This document shows, piece by piece, positions 1-7,960 of a stretch of DNA of 64,000 nucleotides. The first letter of the stretch is position 1. Each line of letters starts with the position of its first letter. A program made the position numbers and the translations under genes. The notes below the pieces were generated by a model that did no database searches, was not told where the DNA came from, and saw only the letters and a list, made by a program, of their open reading frames with translations. The stretch comes from Algoriphagus sp. A40 (lineage in GTDB: Bacteria > Bacteroidota > Bacteroidia > Cytophagales > Cyclobacteriaceae), in contig NZ_MUNY01000072.1 of the NCBI RefSeq assembly GCF_002002735.1, positions 1 to 64,000 of the forward strand, read 5' to 3'.

Positions 1-9
1 TTGAACAAA

Positions 10-42
10 GAAGGGAAGACGATACAAGTCCGTCTCCCCTTC
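10..42. terminator. Hairpin, possible terminator
   Basis: Twelve-base arms at 10-21 and 31-42 pair with one G:T-type mismatch around a 9-base loop. There is no good U-tract on the plus strand; on the minus strand only a weak T-rich tail follows. It lies downstream of tadA on the minus strand. Nothing else is recognised in 1-200: short open frames there are not supported as genes. Confidence 0.35.
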
Positions 43-200
43 ACAGTCTGGCTGATGCCGACTTAAGTATCGAAATTTAAGAAAATCCTTATTTCTTCTT
101 GACTTTAAACACAGAATCTCAATGGTTTAAACCTAAAAGTGTTCAAAGCAGCAAGATTTGATCAACACTAACTTTTTTACCCAAAGACGAACTATCAAAC

Positions 201-644
201 TTAATCTCTCAGCTTTTTAAAGAAATCGAGGACTAGTTTTTCAGCTTCTTCGGCCAGCATTCCGGAAAAAACCTGGGTCTTGGGATGAAGCATAGCAGGA
301 TTGGTTTTCCGAAAGCCCCTTTTGTTATCGGAAGCTGCGAAATGAACTTCTCCTATTTGGGCCCAAAACAGGGCGCCGGCACACATGGCACAGGGTTCCA
401 AAGTCACATAAAGACGGCAATCATTGAGGTATTTTGCTCCAAGATTATTTGCTGCCGATGTAATTGCCAGCATTTCGGCATGGGCCGTCACATCATGGAG
501 CCTCTCGGTTTGGTTATAGGCACGGGCGATGATCCGGTTTTTGGATACAATGACTGCACCCACGGGTATTTCTCCTTCTTCAAAGGCGAACTTGGCTTGT
601 TTCAAAGCCTCATTCATGAAATACTCGTGGGTGTATAAATCCAA
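201..644 (-). CDS. tadA: tRNA-specific adenosine deaminase TadA
   Basis: Zinc-dependent cytidine/deoxycytidylate-deaminase fold of 147 residues, the usual TadA length. It deaminates A34 to inosine in the tRNA-Arg(ACG) anticodon. The HAE motif is at residues 55-57 (zinc His55, proton-shuttle Glu57), and PCAMC at 84-88 supplies Cys85 and Cys88. The C-terminal helix is lysine-rich, as in TadA. The next gene on the same strand ends 10 bases upstream, so the two may be co-transcribed. A guanine or nucleoside deaminase of the same superfamily is the alternative, but length and motif spacing favour TadA. Confidence 0.93.
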   Translation of the reverse strand: MDLYTHEYFMNEALKQAKFAFEEGEIPVGAVIVSKNRIIARAYNQTERLHDVTAHAEMLAITSAANNLGAKYLNDCRLYVTLEPCAMCAGALFWAQIGEVHFAASDNKRGFRKTNPAMLHPKTQVFSGMLAEEAEKLVLDFFKKLRD

Positions 645-654
645 TTTTTAAATT

Positions 655-1791
655 TTATCTGAAAAGATCAAAAATTTCCTTTCTCACGCCCTCATTGATG
701 ACAATGGCCAATATCAGGGAAACAATTAAACCCGCCAAAGCTTTGAACATATCCTTTCTTGCCAATCGGAAAGCTCTGACGAGCCAGGCATTTCGTTTCT
801 TGGCTTTTCCATGCTTCCCTAGAGCAATAGCCAGCTCCCTTCCCGCAAGCAAACCGATAAATACCCAGGTTGTGCTCATAGGAACATTGTTGTACAGCTT
901 GAAATAAAACAGAATCGCAGCATACACTAAATCCACAAGGGTTGCTGCTCTTACATCAGCTACATTGGTTTTCTCATTGATGATATCCTGGATTTTGTCT
1001 CCTTTGAGATAAAAAATCAGTCCCAATCCCAAAAACACAAAGCCAGTATAAGCTACAAATTCATAAACGTCCAGTTGCCTTGGAAGAAATACTGCGATGT
1101 TGGCTGCGTCTTGCATGATCCACACTGCCCAAAGAGTACCGGAAGTAATCCATTGCAAAACCATCCAATAGGGTCTTGCCTCACCTTTCAGGTAATTTTT
1201 AACGAATCGCTCAAGCGCAAACCATACGATTACTGCCAAACCGAAGGCAAGTATATATCCGATAAAACTTTTGGTCATTACGGACACTATGGTACCCGCT
1301 TTATAGGTAAAAACATTCAATAACAAGAAAGTGGTGGATACAGGCCATCTCATTCGTGTCATGATCAATAGCACGATTGGTGCCGCTAGCTGGAGAAAGA
1401 CAAATTCCTCTGGTGCCTTCTCCAAGCCAGGGGTGGTCAGCAGTTGAAAAGTAACATCACCGTTGAACACAAACCAGCTATAAGTAATGGTGCCCACCCA
1501 AATCAAACCTATGAAAAGCCACAACCAATACCATTTTCTGGCTTGATTGGAAATGATAAAAGTTCCGATAGTCTGGATACTGTCGTTCGCGATGGCAGAA
1601 TAGGCTGCAAGAGCAAATCCAAACCACATGGCCGCATAAGTATATGGCGTAATTAAACCTGCAATGGAAATAAGGATACAGGTAATAATCAGGAAAGGGC
1701 GTTCGCTTTTGGTAAAATCAAAAATGGAATAGGTTTTCTTCGAAAGCTTTTCCTGATTGATATTTTGGTCAATTGCTTGTTTCTTGGCCAT
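655..1791 (-). CDS. PiT-family-like inorganic phosphate transporter
   Basis: Polytopic membrane protein of 378 residues with about ten hydrophobic segments. Two inverted-repeat signatures resemble the PiT family (phosphate:H+/Na+ permeases): an N-terminal A-x-A-N-D-S-x-Q-T-x-G-T segment near residues 65-78, comparable with the GANDVANAVGT motif, and a C-terminal P-M-S-T-T-W-V-F-x-G motif near residue 305, comparable with PVSTTH. The N-terminus is a short polar cytoplasmic tail. A -7-like box lies 26-33 bases upstream. It diverges from a Na/Pi-cotransporter-like gene, which supports a phosphate role. The substrate itself is inferred; sulfate or another anion is possible. Confidence 0.75.
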   Translation of the reverse strand: MAKKQAIDQNINQEKLSKKTYSIFDFTKSERPFLIITCILISIAGLITPYTYAAMWFGFALAAYSAIANDSIQTIGTFIISNQARKWYWLWLFIGLIWVGTITYSWFVFNGDVTFQLLTTPGLEKAPEEFVFLQLAAPIVLLIMTRMRWPVSTTFLLLNVFTYKAGTIVSVMTKSFIGYILAFGLAVIVWFALERFVKNYLKGEARPYWMVLQWITSGTLWAVWIMQDAANIAVFLPRQLDVYEFVAYTGFVFLGLGLIFYLKGDKIQDIINEKTNVADVRAATLVDLVYAAILFYFKLYNNVPMSTTWVFIGLLAGRELAIALGKHGKAKKRNAWLVRAFRLARKDMFKALAGLIVSLILAIVINEGVRKEIFDLFR

Positions 1792-1816
1792 GTCGAGGCT
1801 TATGGGAGATCGGGCG

Positions 1817-1824
1817 CAAAATTA
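1817..1824 (-). promoter_or_regulatory. Bacteroidota -7 box (TAATTTTG)
   Basis: On the minus strand this reads TAATTTTG, matching the Bacteroidota sigma-ABfr -7 consensus TAnnTTTG, 26 bases upstream of the PiT-like start codon. No well-spaced -33 TTG was found (nearest spacings are 13 and 26), so it is a motif match only. Confidence 0.4.
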
Positions 1825-1997
1825 ATTAAGTTATTCGCAACCTATGTTAACAAATTGTTAACTAAGGACAAAACCTTTTGTCAAGAGACTTTTGAGGCTT
1901 GCAATTCGTGAAAAAATTTGAACTTTGACCCAAATTTCTCATTAAAATTCTGATTTTCACTTTTAGTGGAAATCCCAAGTGGAACTGACCTATCTGA

Positions 1998-3107
1998 ATG
2001 GAGGAGCTTGTATCGGAAAAGACTACTTTAAGTAAGGTCAGAAGCTACCTGATCGTTTTGATTTCGCTTCTGCTGTTCATTTTTGCGATTGATCTGTTGA
2101 CAGTAGCAATGGGTCGGCTCAACAGCGATGTGGCGAGAGACATCATCGAAGCCACCCGAAATCCCTTCATCAGCCTATTTGTTGGACTTTTGGTGACTGC
2201 TTTGATTCACAGCAGCTCCACAGTGACTTCAAGCATTGTCGCCATTGTTGCTTCAAGCAATATGACACTTCAGCAGGCTGTCCCCATGATTTTGGGTGCA
2301 AACATCGGAACTACCCTTACCTCCACCATGGTTTCTTTCACTTTTATCAACAAAAGAAAAGAATTCAAACGGGCACTTTCATCGGGGATTTCACATGGAA
2401 TGTTTAACATTCTAAATGTATTCATCCTCCTTCCTCTGGAATTGTACTTTAATTTCCTTTCCAATTCTGCAGAAAAATTAGCCAAACTTTTTGCAACCGA
2501 CAACGACCGTTTGGGGCCATTTGAATACAACCGGATATTCACCAGAAATGTAACAGAGTGGATTGTGGAAAATATCAATATCCCTTTCCTGTCCACCATT
2601 CTTGCGATTTTCTTGGTGTTTTTCTCTATCAAAGTTCTGACAACTTCAGTATATAAGACCTTTGTTTTAGACGCTTTTCAGGATATCAGCAAGGTTATAT
2701 TTAAAAATACCGGCCTTGCTTTTCTTTATGGAATGTTCTTCACAGCGGCTGTCCAATCCAGCACGGTGACGACTTGCCTGGTGGTGCCATTGGTTGCCAA
2801 TAGGAAAGTCAGTGTGGTAAAATCCTTTCCCTTTATCGTCGGAGCCAATATTGGCACCACTATCACTGCAGTGATTGCTGCGCTGTACAAAACCGAGGCT
2901 GCGATTGCAGTAGCTCTTGTCCATGTTCTGTTTAATTCGATCGGGGCATTGATCTTTTTGCCATTTCCTGAAATAAGACAGATTCCGGTGAAATTGGCCG
3001 AATGGATGGGTGATACATCCGTACGGTACAGAGTTTTTGGATTTGCCTATATTCTGCTGACTTTTTTCATCATTCCGTTTCTGCTGATTTATTTAAGCCA
3101 GGACTAG
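1998..3107 (+). CDS. Na+/phosphate cotransporter family protein (NptA/PhoU-less)
   Basis: Integral membrane protein of 369 residues with two homologous Na_Pi_cotrans repeats (PF02690). The first carries H-S-S-S-T-V-T-S-S then G-A-N-I-G-T-T-L-T (about residues 66-115); the second carries Q-S-S-T-V-T-T-C then G-A-N-I-G-T-T-I-T (about 250-290). Paired QSS and GANIGTT motifs are diagnostic of this sodium-coupled phosphate transporter family. There is no C-terminal PhoU-like domain, so it is the short form. The ATG at 1998 fits the first hydrophobic segment. The divergent neighbour is a PiT-like permease. Confidence 0.88.
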   Translation: MEELVSEKTTLSKVRSYLIVLISLLLFIFAIDLLTVAMGRLNSDVARDIIEATRNPFISLFVGLLVTALIHSSSTVTSSIVAIVASSNMTLQQAVPMILGANIGTTLTSTMVSFTFINKRKEFKRALSSGISHGMFNILNVFILLPLELYFNFLSNSAEKLAKLFATDNDRLGPFEYNRIFTRNVTEWIVENINIPFLSTILAIFLVFFSIKVLTTSVYKTFVLDAFQDISKVIFKNTGLAFLYGMFFTAAVQSSTVTTCLVVPLVANRKVSVVKSFPFIVGANIGTTITAVIAALYKTEAAIAVALVHVLFNSIGALIFLPFPEIRQIPVKLAEWMGDTSVRYRVFGFAYILLTFFIIPFLLIYLSQD

Positions 3108-3316
3108 GTTTAACCCGAAATATGCATTAGCAATTCTATTGCGGGCTGATCCGCCGCGGCGGACAAAATCAGCCACTAAGTTGCTGTTTTCGACTTCACC
3201 ATCCCGTACGTACGGGATGCCTCAGTCTCCAAACAGCCTGATTTTCTTGCAATTTCAGCCCTTCCCGACATTCATCGGGACAGGCTATAACGAAACCTAA
3301 TGCATAGTCCGGGTTT
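3108..3316. repeat. Palindrome-rich inverted-repeat element between convergent genes
   Basis: The ends at about 3108-3130 and 3291-3316 are imperfect inverted repeats sharing AACCCGxAxTATGCATTAG-like sequence. Inside lie a perfect 14-base GC palindrome (3150-3163) framed by GGCTGAT/ATCAGCC, a perfect 20-base palindrome (3200-3219, core CCCGTACGTACGGG), and a TCCCGA/TCGGGA hairpin (3263-3280). It has no coding capacity. It fills the whole space between convergent genes and could terminate both, or be a mobilised non-coding repeat of the REP/MITE kind. Copy number elsewhere cannot be judged here. Confidence 0.6.
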
Positions 3317-3977
3317 AAGAAACCTTTCTTTGCGCATCCATGATAGCTTTGGCAGAACTGGTACCGATCCGGTCAGCGCCTGCACGGATCAGTTCAAGTG
3401 CAAAATCCAGGGTTTTGATTCCGCCACTTGCCTTCAGACCAATAGCTGAGGGGAGAGATTCCCTCATCAGTCTGATATTTTCTACGTTGGCGCCCGAAGG
3501 CGCATATCCGGTGGAGGTTTTCACAAAATCAGCTCCTGCATCCTGACAGATTATGCAAGCCTCTTTGATCTGATCAGGACTGAGATAGGCCGTTTCGATA
3601 ATCACTTTGAGAATCCGATCGGCTTCATGACAGATTTTGGCGATCTGGGCGATTTCGATTTTTGGCCAATTCATCCCGGAATGGAAAGCCGTTTGGGACC
3701 AAACCAAATCCAACTCATCGGCGCCTTCCTTGATGGCCTCTTTGGTCGCAGCCACTTTGGTCGCAGTATCTTCAAAACCAAAAGGAAATCCAATAACTGT
3801 CACCACCTGAATGTCCTGGTCTTTAAGATCCCGCTTTGTCTTTTTCACCCAAAAAGGAGGAACACAAACTCCGACAAACTGCTCCTCGATTGCATCAGCA
3901 ATAAGCAAATCCACCTCTTTCGCGGTCATCGTAGGACGAAGGAGGGTTGATTCCAAAAACCGGTTTAGATTTTTCAT
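3315..3977 (-). CDS. deoC: Deoxyribose-phosphate aldolase
   Basis: Class I TIM-barrel aldolase of 220 residues that cleaves 2-deoxy-D-ribose 5-phosphate to glyceraldehyde 3-phosphate and acetaldehyde in deoxynucleoside catabolism. The Schiff-base lysine is Lys153 in F-V-K-T-S-T-G, the proton-relay lysine is Lys182 in G-L-K-A-S-G-G, and Asp90 occupies the conserved acidic position after G-A-D-E-L. Length is typical. Its start is 3 bases after the upstream dehydrogenase gene, so they form an operon. The stop codon lies inside the right end of the inverted-repeat element. Confidence 0.95.
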   Translation of the reverse strand: MKNLNRFLESTLLRPTMTAKEVDLLIADAIEEQFVGVCVPPFWVKKTKRDLKDQDIQVVTVIGFPFGFEDTATKVAATKEAIKEGADELDLVWSQTAFHSGMNWPKIEIAQIAKICHEADRILKVIIETAYLSPDQIKEACIICQDAGADFVKTSTGYAPSGANVENIRLMRESLPSAIGLKASGGIKTLDFALELIRAGADRIGTSSAKAIMDAQRKVS

Positions 3978-3980
3978 GGC

Positions 3981-5195
3981 TCAATTTCCATCTTCAGCAT
4001 AGACAAAATCCATCAGATACATAAACTCCAGGGTCAGATCTCCATCTCTTGCAATAGTTGCTTTCTCCAGAATAGATGCGTTCTCCTCCAGCAAAGCCGG
4101 AATGACCCATTGCTCGAGCTGCCTGCCAAACTCTACCGAGGACTCCCTCGGTAGCTCACAAGGTAAATTGTCAATTGCCATCACCGAAATACTGGTTTGG
4201 CTTCCGAAAGCCGGAATTTCAGCGCCGTTTTCACGATCCACATCATATACAGGATCCAAAATGGTAGAGGTACGAAGCGTAGTCGGGATCGATCCCCCCA
4301 TATCACAAGTGACATCAGCAATGACGGAAAGGGCAAAATCAGGCGAATTGATATCCTCTACCCTAAATAATCGGGGCGCATCGGGATTCCAATAAGCTCC
4401 CGCAATCAACATTTCTCCAGCCTCGGCGAATTTGAGAAAATGACTTTCATACTTTTCCGGATGGGAATAAAACTCCTCCCGATCGTATCCCCCGTCCACT
4501 TTGCGCCGGTTGTAATCCGAAGAACTTAAAACGGTGTATACCGGCTCCTCAAAATAGAGGTGAAGAAATTCATGGGTTTCCACTTCAGGGATGCTTAAAA
4601 CCTCCAGGATTTCTTTGATACCTTTGCCTACCCGGCCTGCGCCAGTGACTACAATTTTGATGGGTGGAAGCTGAACTTTTTTCAATTCCAGTTTCAGTTC
4701 GGCGAGGTCACGACATTCCGAAGCGCGCTTGATATCATACAGGGCGGTTTTTTTTCCATAAGTCCAGAAAGCATTGTAAGCTCCAACAATTCCTGCCCAG
4801 CGACCGAATGCAACAACCCGCTCACCTTCCTCATCTTTCAAAACTTCGTAATCAATCAGCCGGATGTTTTTGTCTAGAATGGCCCGGAGGAGCTTTTTGT
4901 TATAAAATTGTTTTTTGATGGTGTGGGAAAAAAAGAAATAAGTCTTACCCGCAATAAGGCGGTCCACAGGAACTTCCTTGACACCAAACAAAATATCCGC
5001 CTGTGAAATATCCTGCGTCACCTCGATACCTGAGTTTTGGTATTCCTCATCCGAAAAACAGCGGTCGGGGCTGGATTCGACCAGAAAGGACAAGGCGGAA
5101 CCATAGGAATCGCGGAGTGTTTTCAATTGGTCGGGCGAAAATGGCGCTCGTTTGTCTGGTGGGTTTTTTCCCTCGCGGATTATTCCGATTTTCAT
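3981..5195 (-). CDS. Lysine-forming saccharopine dehydrogenase / alanine dehydrogenase-like protein
   Basis: Protein of 404 residues of the AlaDh/PNT superfamily. The N-terminal part begins M-K-I-G-I-I-R-E-G-K-N-P-P-D-K-R, as in LYS1-type saccharopine dehydrogenases, and a Rossmann segment V-V-T-G-A-G-R-V-G-K-G follows near residues 185-195. The C-terminal A-D-V-T-C-D-M-G-G-S-I-P motif is also typical of LYS1-like enzymes. Bacteroidota homologues are usually labelled NAD(P)-dependent oxidoreductase; the true substrate is unknown. It is co-transcribed with deoC, which gives no obvious pathway link. Confidence 0.7.
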   Translation of the reverse strand: MKIGIIREGKNPPDKRAPFSPDQLKTLRDSYGSALSFLVESSPDRCFSDEEYQNSGIEVTQDISQADILFGVKEVPVDRLIAGKTYFFFSHTIKKQFYNKKLLRAILDKNIRLIDYEVLKDEEGERVVAFGRWAGIVGAYNAFWTYGKKTALYDIKRASECRDLAELKLELKKVQLPPIKIVVTGAGRVGKGIKEILEVLSIPEVETHEFLHLYFEEPVYTVLSSSDYNRRKVDGGYDREEFYSHPEKYESHFLKFAEAGEMLIAGAYWNPDAPRLFRVEDINSPDFALSVIADVTCDMGGSIPTTLRTSTILDPVYDVDRENGAEIPAFGSQTSISVMAIDNLPCELPRESSVEFGRQLEQWVIPALLEENASILEKATIARDGDLTLEFMYLMDFVYAEDGN

Positions 5196-5229
5196 AAAAA
5201 TCTACTTATACCGGGTTTAGTTCTGGCAA

Positions 5230-5820
5230 ATGACAAATCTCCTATTGGCTCTGAGTTGGGCGCTATTCTACATTTTGCACACTGCAGTAGCTGCTTCCAA
5301 GTTAAAAAGAATTTTGAAGGCAAAACCGCCCGCGACATCCAAATGGTATAGCTTATTTTATTCGGTTTTGTCGGCAGTACTTTTTATGGGGATTATCCTT
5401 CAGGCACTTTTTCTTCCTGTTCAGACCATCTGTATCCCGGGTCAGTTTGGCCAATATGCCGGATATATGGTTACGACTGCTGGTGTAATAGTCTTTGTGA
5501 AAGCAATCAAAGAAATCCCCTTGCTGTCATTTTTTGGGTTGAGGAAGAAAAAGCCTGAAGAATTGGAATTGGTCAGTTCGGGAATCTACTCCCAGATCAG
5601 GCATCCCTTTTTTTTTGGGCTGTTGGCTATCTTTCTGGGATATTTTCTGGTATCCGGAACCCTTGGCGCTTTGATTCATCTGACCTGTCTGGTCCTGTAT
5701 CTGCCGGTTGGGATCTATTTTGAGGAAAAAAATCTTGTGGCTGTTTTTGGAGAAGACTACCGGGAATACCAACAAAATGTGCCTCCCTTTTTCCCAAAAA
5801 TCCATAAAAAAAGGGGCTGA
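5230..5820 (+). CDS. Isoprenylcysteine carboxyl methyltransferase / NnrU-like membrane methyltransferase
   Basis: Integral membrane protein of 196 residues with about five hydrophobic segments. The signature is in the C-terminal half: S-G-I-Y-S-Q-I-R-H-P-F-F-F-G followed by E-E-K-N-L-V-A-V-F-G-E-D-Y-R-E-Y-Q, the AdoMet-binding RHP and E-E-x-x-L-x-x-x-F-G-x-x-Y motifs of the ICMT/PEMT/NnrU group. The bacterial substrate is unknown. It diverges from the dehydrogenase gene with a 34-base gap, and its stop codon lies in the loop of a strong terminator shared with the convergent FKBP operon. Confidence 0.75.
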   Translation: MTNLLLALSWALFYILHTAVAASKLKRILKAKPPATSKWYSLFYSVLSAVLFMGIILQALFLPVQTICIPGQFGQYAGYMVTTAGVIVFVKAIKEIPLLSFFGLRKKKPEELELVSSGIYSQIRHPFFFGLLAIFLGYFLVSGTLGALIHLTCLVLYLPVGIYFEEKNLVAVFGEDYREYQQNVPPFFPKIHKKRG

Positions 5821-5831
5821 GCCCCTTTTTT
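5806..5831. terminator. Bidirectional rho-independent terminator
   Basis: A GGGGC/GCCCC stem at 5813-5817 and 5821-5825 is extended by A/T pairs on both sides, giving a T-run in each direction. The three-base loop is the TGA stop of the methyltransferase gene. The convergent FKBP gene ends at 5835, so one hairpin serves both. Confidence 0.85.
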
Positions 5832-5834
5832 ATT

Positions 5835-6389
5835 TTAATCTATTCCGAGGAAATCAACCTCGAAGAGTAAGATCGAATTTGCCGGTATTCGGCTGTTGTT
5901 GACCTGATCCCGATAGGCATAAGGAGATGGAATTATCATCACCGCTTTGGTGCCTGGACGAAGTCTTCTAAATCCCAATTCCCACCCATAAATCACACTA
6001 TTGGTTCCCATTACAAAACTAAAGGGGAGATAATCCCGACCCTCGACAAAAAGGTCATTTTCACGGGCTACACTTTCAATTGAAGTATCGAATACAGATC
6101 CACCTTCCATCAGGGAACCTGTGTAATTGGTATAAACCACTGTATTGGTCGTTGGTCTAGAACCTGCCCCTTCCTCCTGAACAATAATCACCACGCCACT
6201 TGGATCATGGATCCGATAAATGCTGTCGATCTGTGCGGTATCCAGAAAAGCAGCGATTTTGACGCTGTCAATAGCAAGGTTAGCCTCTATATCATATGCC
6301 GGACCGGTATTGTATGGATTGGTGGGCTCGCAGGCCATCATAGAAAAGCCTCCCAGCAAAACCAGAATCGGTAGGAACCTTTTTATCAT
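5835..6389 (-). CDS. FKBP-type peptidyl-prolyl isomerase lipoprotein
   Basis: Protein of 184 residues with a lipoprotein signal peptide (lipobox G-F-S-M-M-A-C20) and a C-terminal FKBP domain from about residue 75. It has G-S-V-F-D-T-S, F-V-M-G-T-N-S-V-I-Y-G-W-E-L-G and P-S-P-Y-A-Y-R segments typical of FKBPs, so proline isomerisation in the periplasm or at the outer membrane is expected. Its start overlaps the previous gene's stop by 4 bases (ATGA-type coupling). It is the last of three FKBP lipoprotein genes in tandem. Similar in layout to GldI of gliding flavobacteria; whether it acts in gliding is inference. Confidence 0.85.
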   Translation of the reverse strand: MIKRFLPILVLLGGFSMMACEPTNPYNTGPAYDIEANLAIDSVKIAAFLDTAQIDSIYRIHDPSGVVIIVQEEGAGSRPTTNTVVYTNYTGSLMEGGSVFDTSIESVARENDLFVEGRDYLPFSFVMGTNSVIYGWELGFRRLRPGTKAVMIIPSPYAYRDQVNNSRIPANSILLFEVDFLGID

Positions 6390-6955
6390 GGATTGGTATG
6401 TTTAGGACCTTTTTTCACCTGAATCAATTCAAGTTCGAAAATAAGCGGAGAATTGGCAGGAATCCCTTCTCTTGGGTTGCTACCATAACCCATCCCAGAA
6501 GGAAAGATGACAGTGGCTTTCTCCCCTGGTTTCATTTTGGAGATTCCAAATTCAAAGCCGGTTAGGAAAGCTCCAAGACCATTTGGAAAGGTCAAAGGTT
6601 TATATTCTCTTCCAGATTGAAACACTCCATTATCCTTTGCAACCTGCTCGATCGTAGAATCAAATATCACATCGGAAAGAAGCCTTCCTGTATAATTCAC
6701 TGTCACTGTATCCCCTATCAACATTCCTGAATTGACCTCGGGTGAAACTGAAGTCTCCCAGAACATATAAAATGCATCGCTTACCAATCCGTATTCTTTA
6801 ACAGCACCATCAAAAGGGTTTTCTGCAAGGTAATTTTCAATGGCTTCCTTATCCTTCTGGAAAATCACTTCCTGACTCTGGTCAGGATCAATACAGGAGG
6901 AAACAGAAATGGCTCCCAAAAGCAAAGCTGCAAATGCGATCAGTCGGTAATGCAT
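6386..6955 (-). CDS. FKBP-type peptidyl-prolyl isomerase lipoprotein
   Basis: Protein of 189 residues with a lipobox ending S-V-S-S-C21 and a C-terminal FKBP domain (about residues 80-182). Characteristic segments are D-T-V-T-V-N-Y-T-G-R-L, F-D-S-T, G-F-E-F-G-I-S-K-M-K-P-G-E-K-A and the P-x-x-M-G-Y-G-S end, followed by I-P-A-N-S-P-L-I-F-E-L-E-L. It is the middle gene of the FKBP trio and shares about the same architecture with both neighbours, so the three probably arose by tandem duplication. The variable N-terminal linkers suggest different clients. Confidence 0.87.
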   Translation of the reverse strand: MHYRLIAFAALLLGAISVSSCIDPDQSQEVIFQKDKEAIENYLAENPFDGAVKEYGLVSDAFYMFWETSVSPEVNSGMLIGDTVTVNYTGRLLSDVIFDSTIEQVAKDNGVFQSGREYKPLTFPNGLGAFLTGFEFGISKMKPGEKATVIFPSGMGYGSNPREGIPANSPLIFELELIQVKKGPKHTNP

Positions 6956-6991
6956 AGGTTCTGGTTTAGTTTTAATCTATTCTGAGAAATG

Positions 6992-7918
6992 TTATTTCTG
7001 CACGTCGGTCACTTCTACGTCAAAGACGAGAATTGAGTTGGCCGGAATCAGAGCACCAGCTCCGCTTTCTCCATAGGCCAATGGGGAAGGAATGATAAAT
7101 TTGGCTTTTGATCCTTTTTTCAACAGCATCAAGCCTTCATCCCATCCCGGAATTACCTGACCCATTCCCACATTAACAGGAAGTGGCTCATAAGGTCTGC
7201 CTTCGGTGAAGATATTGTTTGCTTTAGCAATCTCAGCCAAAGAGGTATCAAACAAGGTTCCGTCGATCAGGTACCCGGCATAGTTAACATGCATGGTAGT
7301 ACCTGGAGTGGTAGCTTCGCCGGTTCCTTCCTGCTCGATGATATAATAGAGACCGTTTTCAGTTTTCTGGGCATTCAAGCCTTTTTCTTTCACGTAAGCT
7401 TCGATGGTAGCAGCTTCTTCCACAAGCAAGGTTTTGGCTCTTTCGGCGCTTTTTGCCTGCTCAGCCATCATAGCTTCTTGATAGAATACCTGCATTGCAG
7501 AGTCAGTTTTCACATCAAATGCACCCAGTTTCACTTTCACGACATCGTCTTCCTTCAGGAAAGGAGGCTGGTTGTTGTTGAAAATCACTTTGGCAGTGGA
7601 CTGGAAATTGATGGAGTCACCTTTTCTCAGGGTAAGGAAGATCTCATCCATACCGTTTTGAGGAGTAATGGTATCATTGGCCATCAGGTAGCCTGGAAAT
7701 GGCTGATCGATGGTAGTGTAGATGACCGAATCGGTTGCAGTTGTGATTTCCAGGTTGTAAAGGACAAAATGCCCATTGGGAGCTTTTTCCGATCCTTCTT
7801 CGATATATGTATATTCGATTGCGTCTTTTTCAGTTGTTTTGGTTTTCTGACAAGAAGACATAGTGCTCGCTCCAAACATCAGAACGAGGATTGCCAAAAG
7901 GCTTTTGCTGTTTTTCAT
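6992..7918 (-). CDS. Two-domain FKBP-type peptidyl-prolyl isomerase lipoprotein (GldI-like)
   Basis: Protein of 308 residues with lipobox T-M-S-S-C23. The C-terminal FKBP domain (about 195-307) is complete, with M-H-V-N-Y-A-G-Y-L, G-T-L-F-D-T-S, V-I-P-G-W-D-E-G and the P-L-A-Y-G-E-S-G end. The N-terminal 30-140 region has a degenerate FKBP-like pattern (F-P-G-Y-L-M-x-N, L-R-K-G-D-S), followed by an alanine/glutamate-rich helix. First gene of the FKBP trio and downstream of nrnA on the same strand. Comparable FKBP lipoproteins include GldI of Flavobacterium, needed for gliding/T9SS; orthology is not proven. Confidence 0.85.
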   Translation of the reverse strand: MKNSKSLLAILVLMFGASTMSSCQKTKTTEKDAIEYTYIEEGSEKAPNGHFVLYNLEITTATDSVIYTTIDQPFPGYLMANDTITPQNGMDEIFLTLRKGDSINFQSTAKVIFNNNQPPFLKEDDVVKVKLGAFDVKTDSAMQVFYQEAMMAEQAKSAERAKTLLVEEAATIEAYVKEKGLNAQKTENGLYYIIEQEGTGEATTPGTTMHVNYAGYLIDGTLFDTSLAEIAKANNIFTEGRPYEPLPVNVGMGQVIPGWDEGLMLLKKGSKAKFIIPSPLAYGESGAGALIPANSILVFDVEVTDVQK

Positions 7919-7960
7919 AAAGGTTAAGTGAATTTTCTGAGTAATTTTTCTGCGTATGCC

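Noticed and set aside
1..66. Open frame from the left edge ending at a TAA (about 22 codons)
   Set aside because: Too short, and it runs through the hairpin; no family signal, so it is not called as the end of a gene.
3108..3316. Insertion sequence
   Set aside because: Inverted ends are present but there is no transposase and no clear target duplication; listed only as a repeat element.
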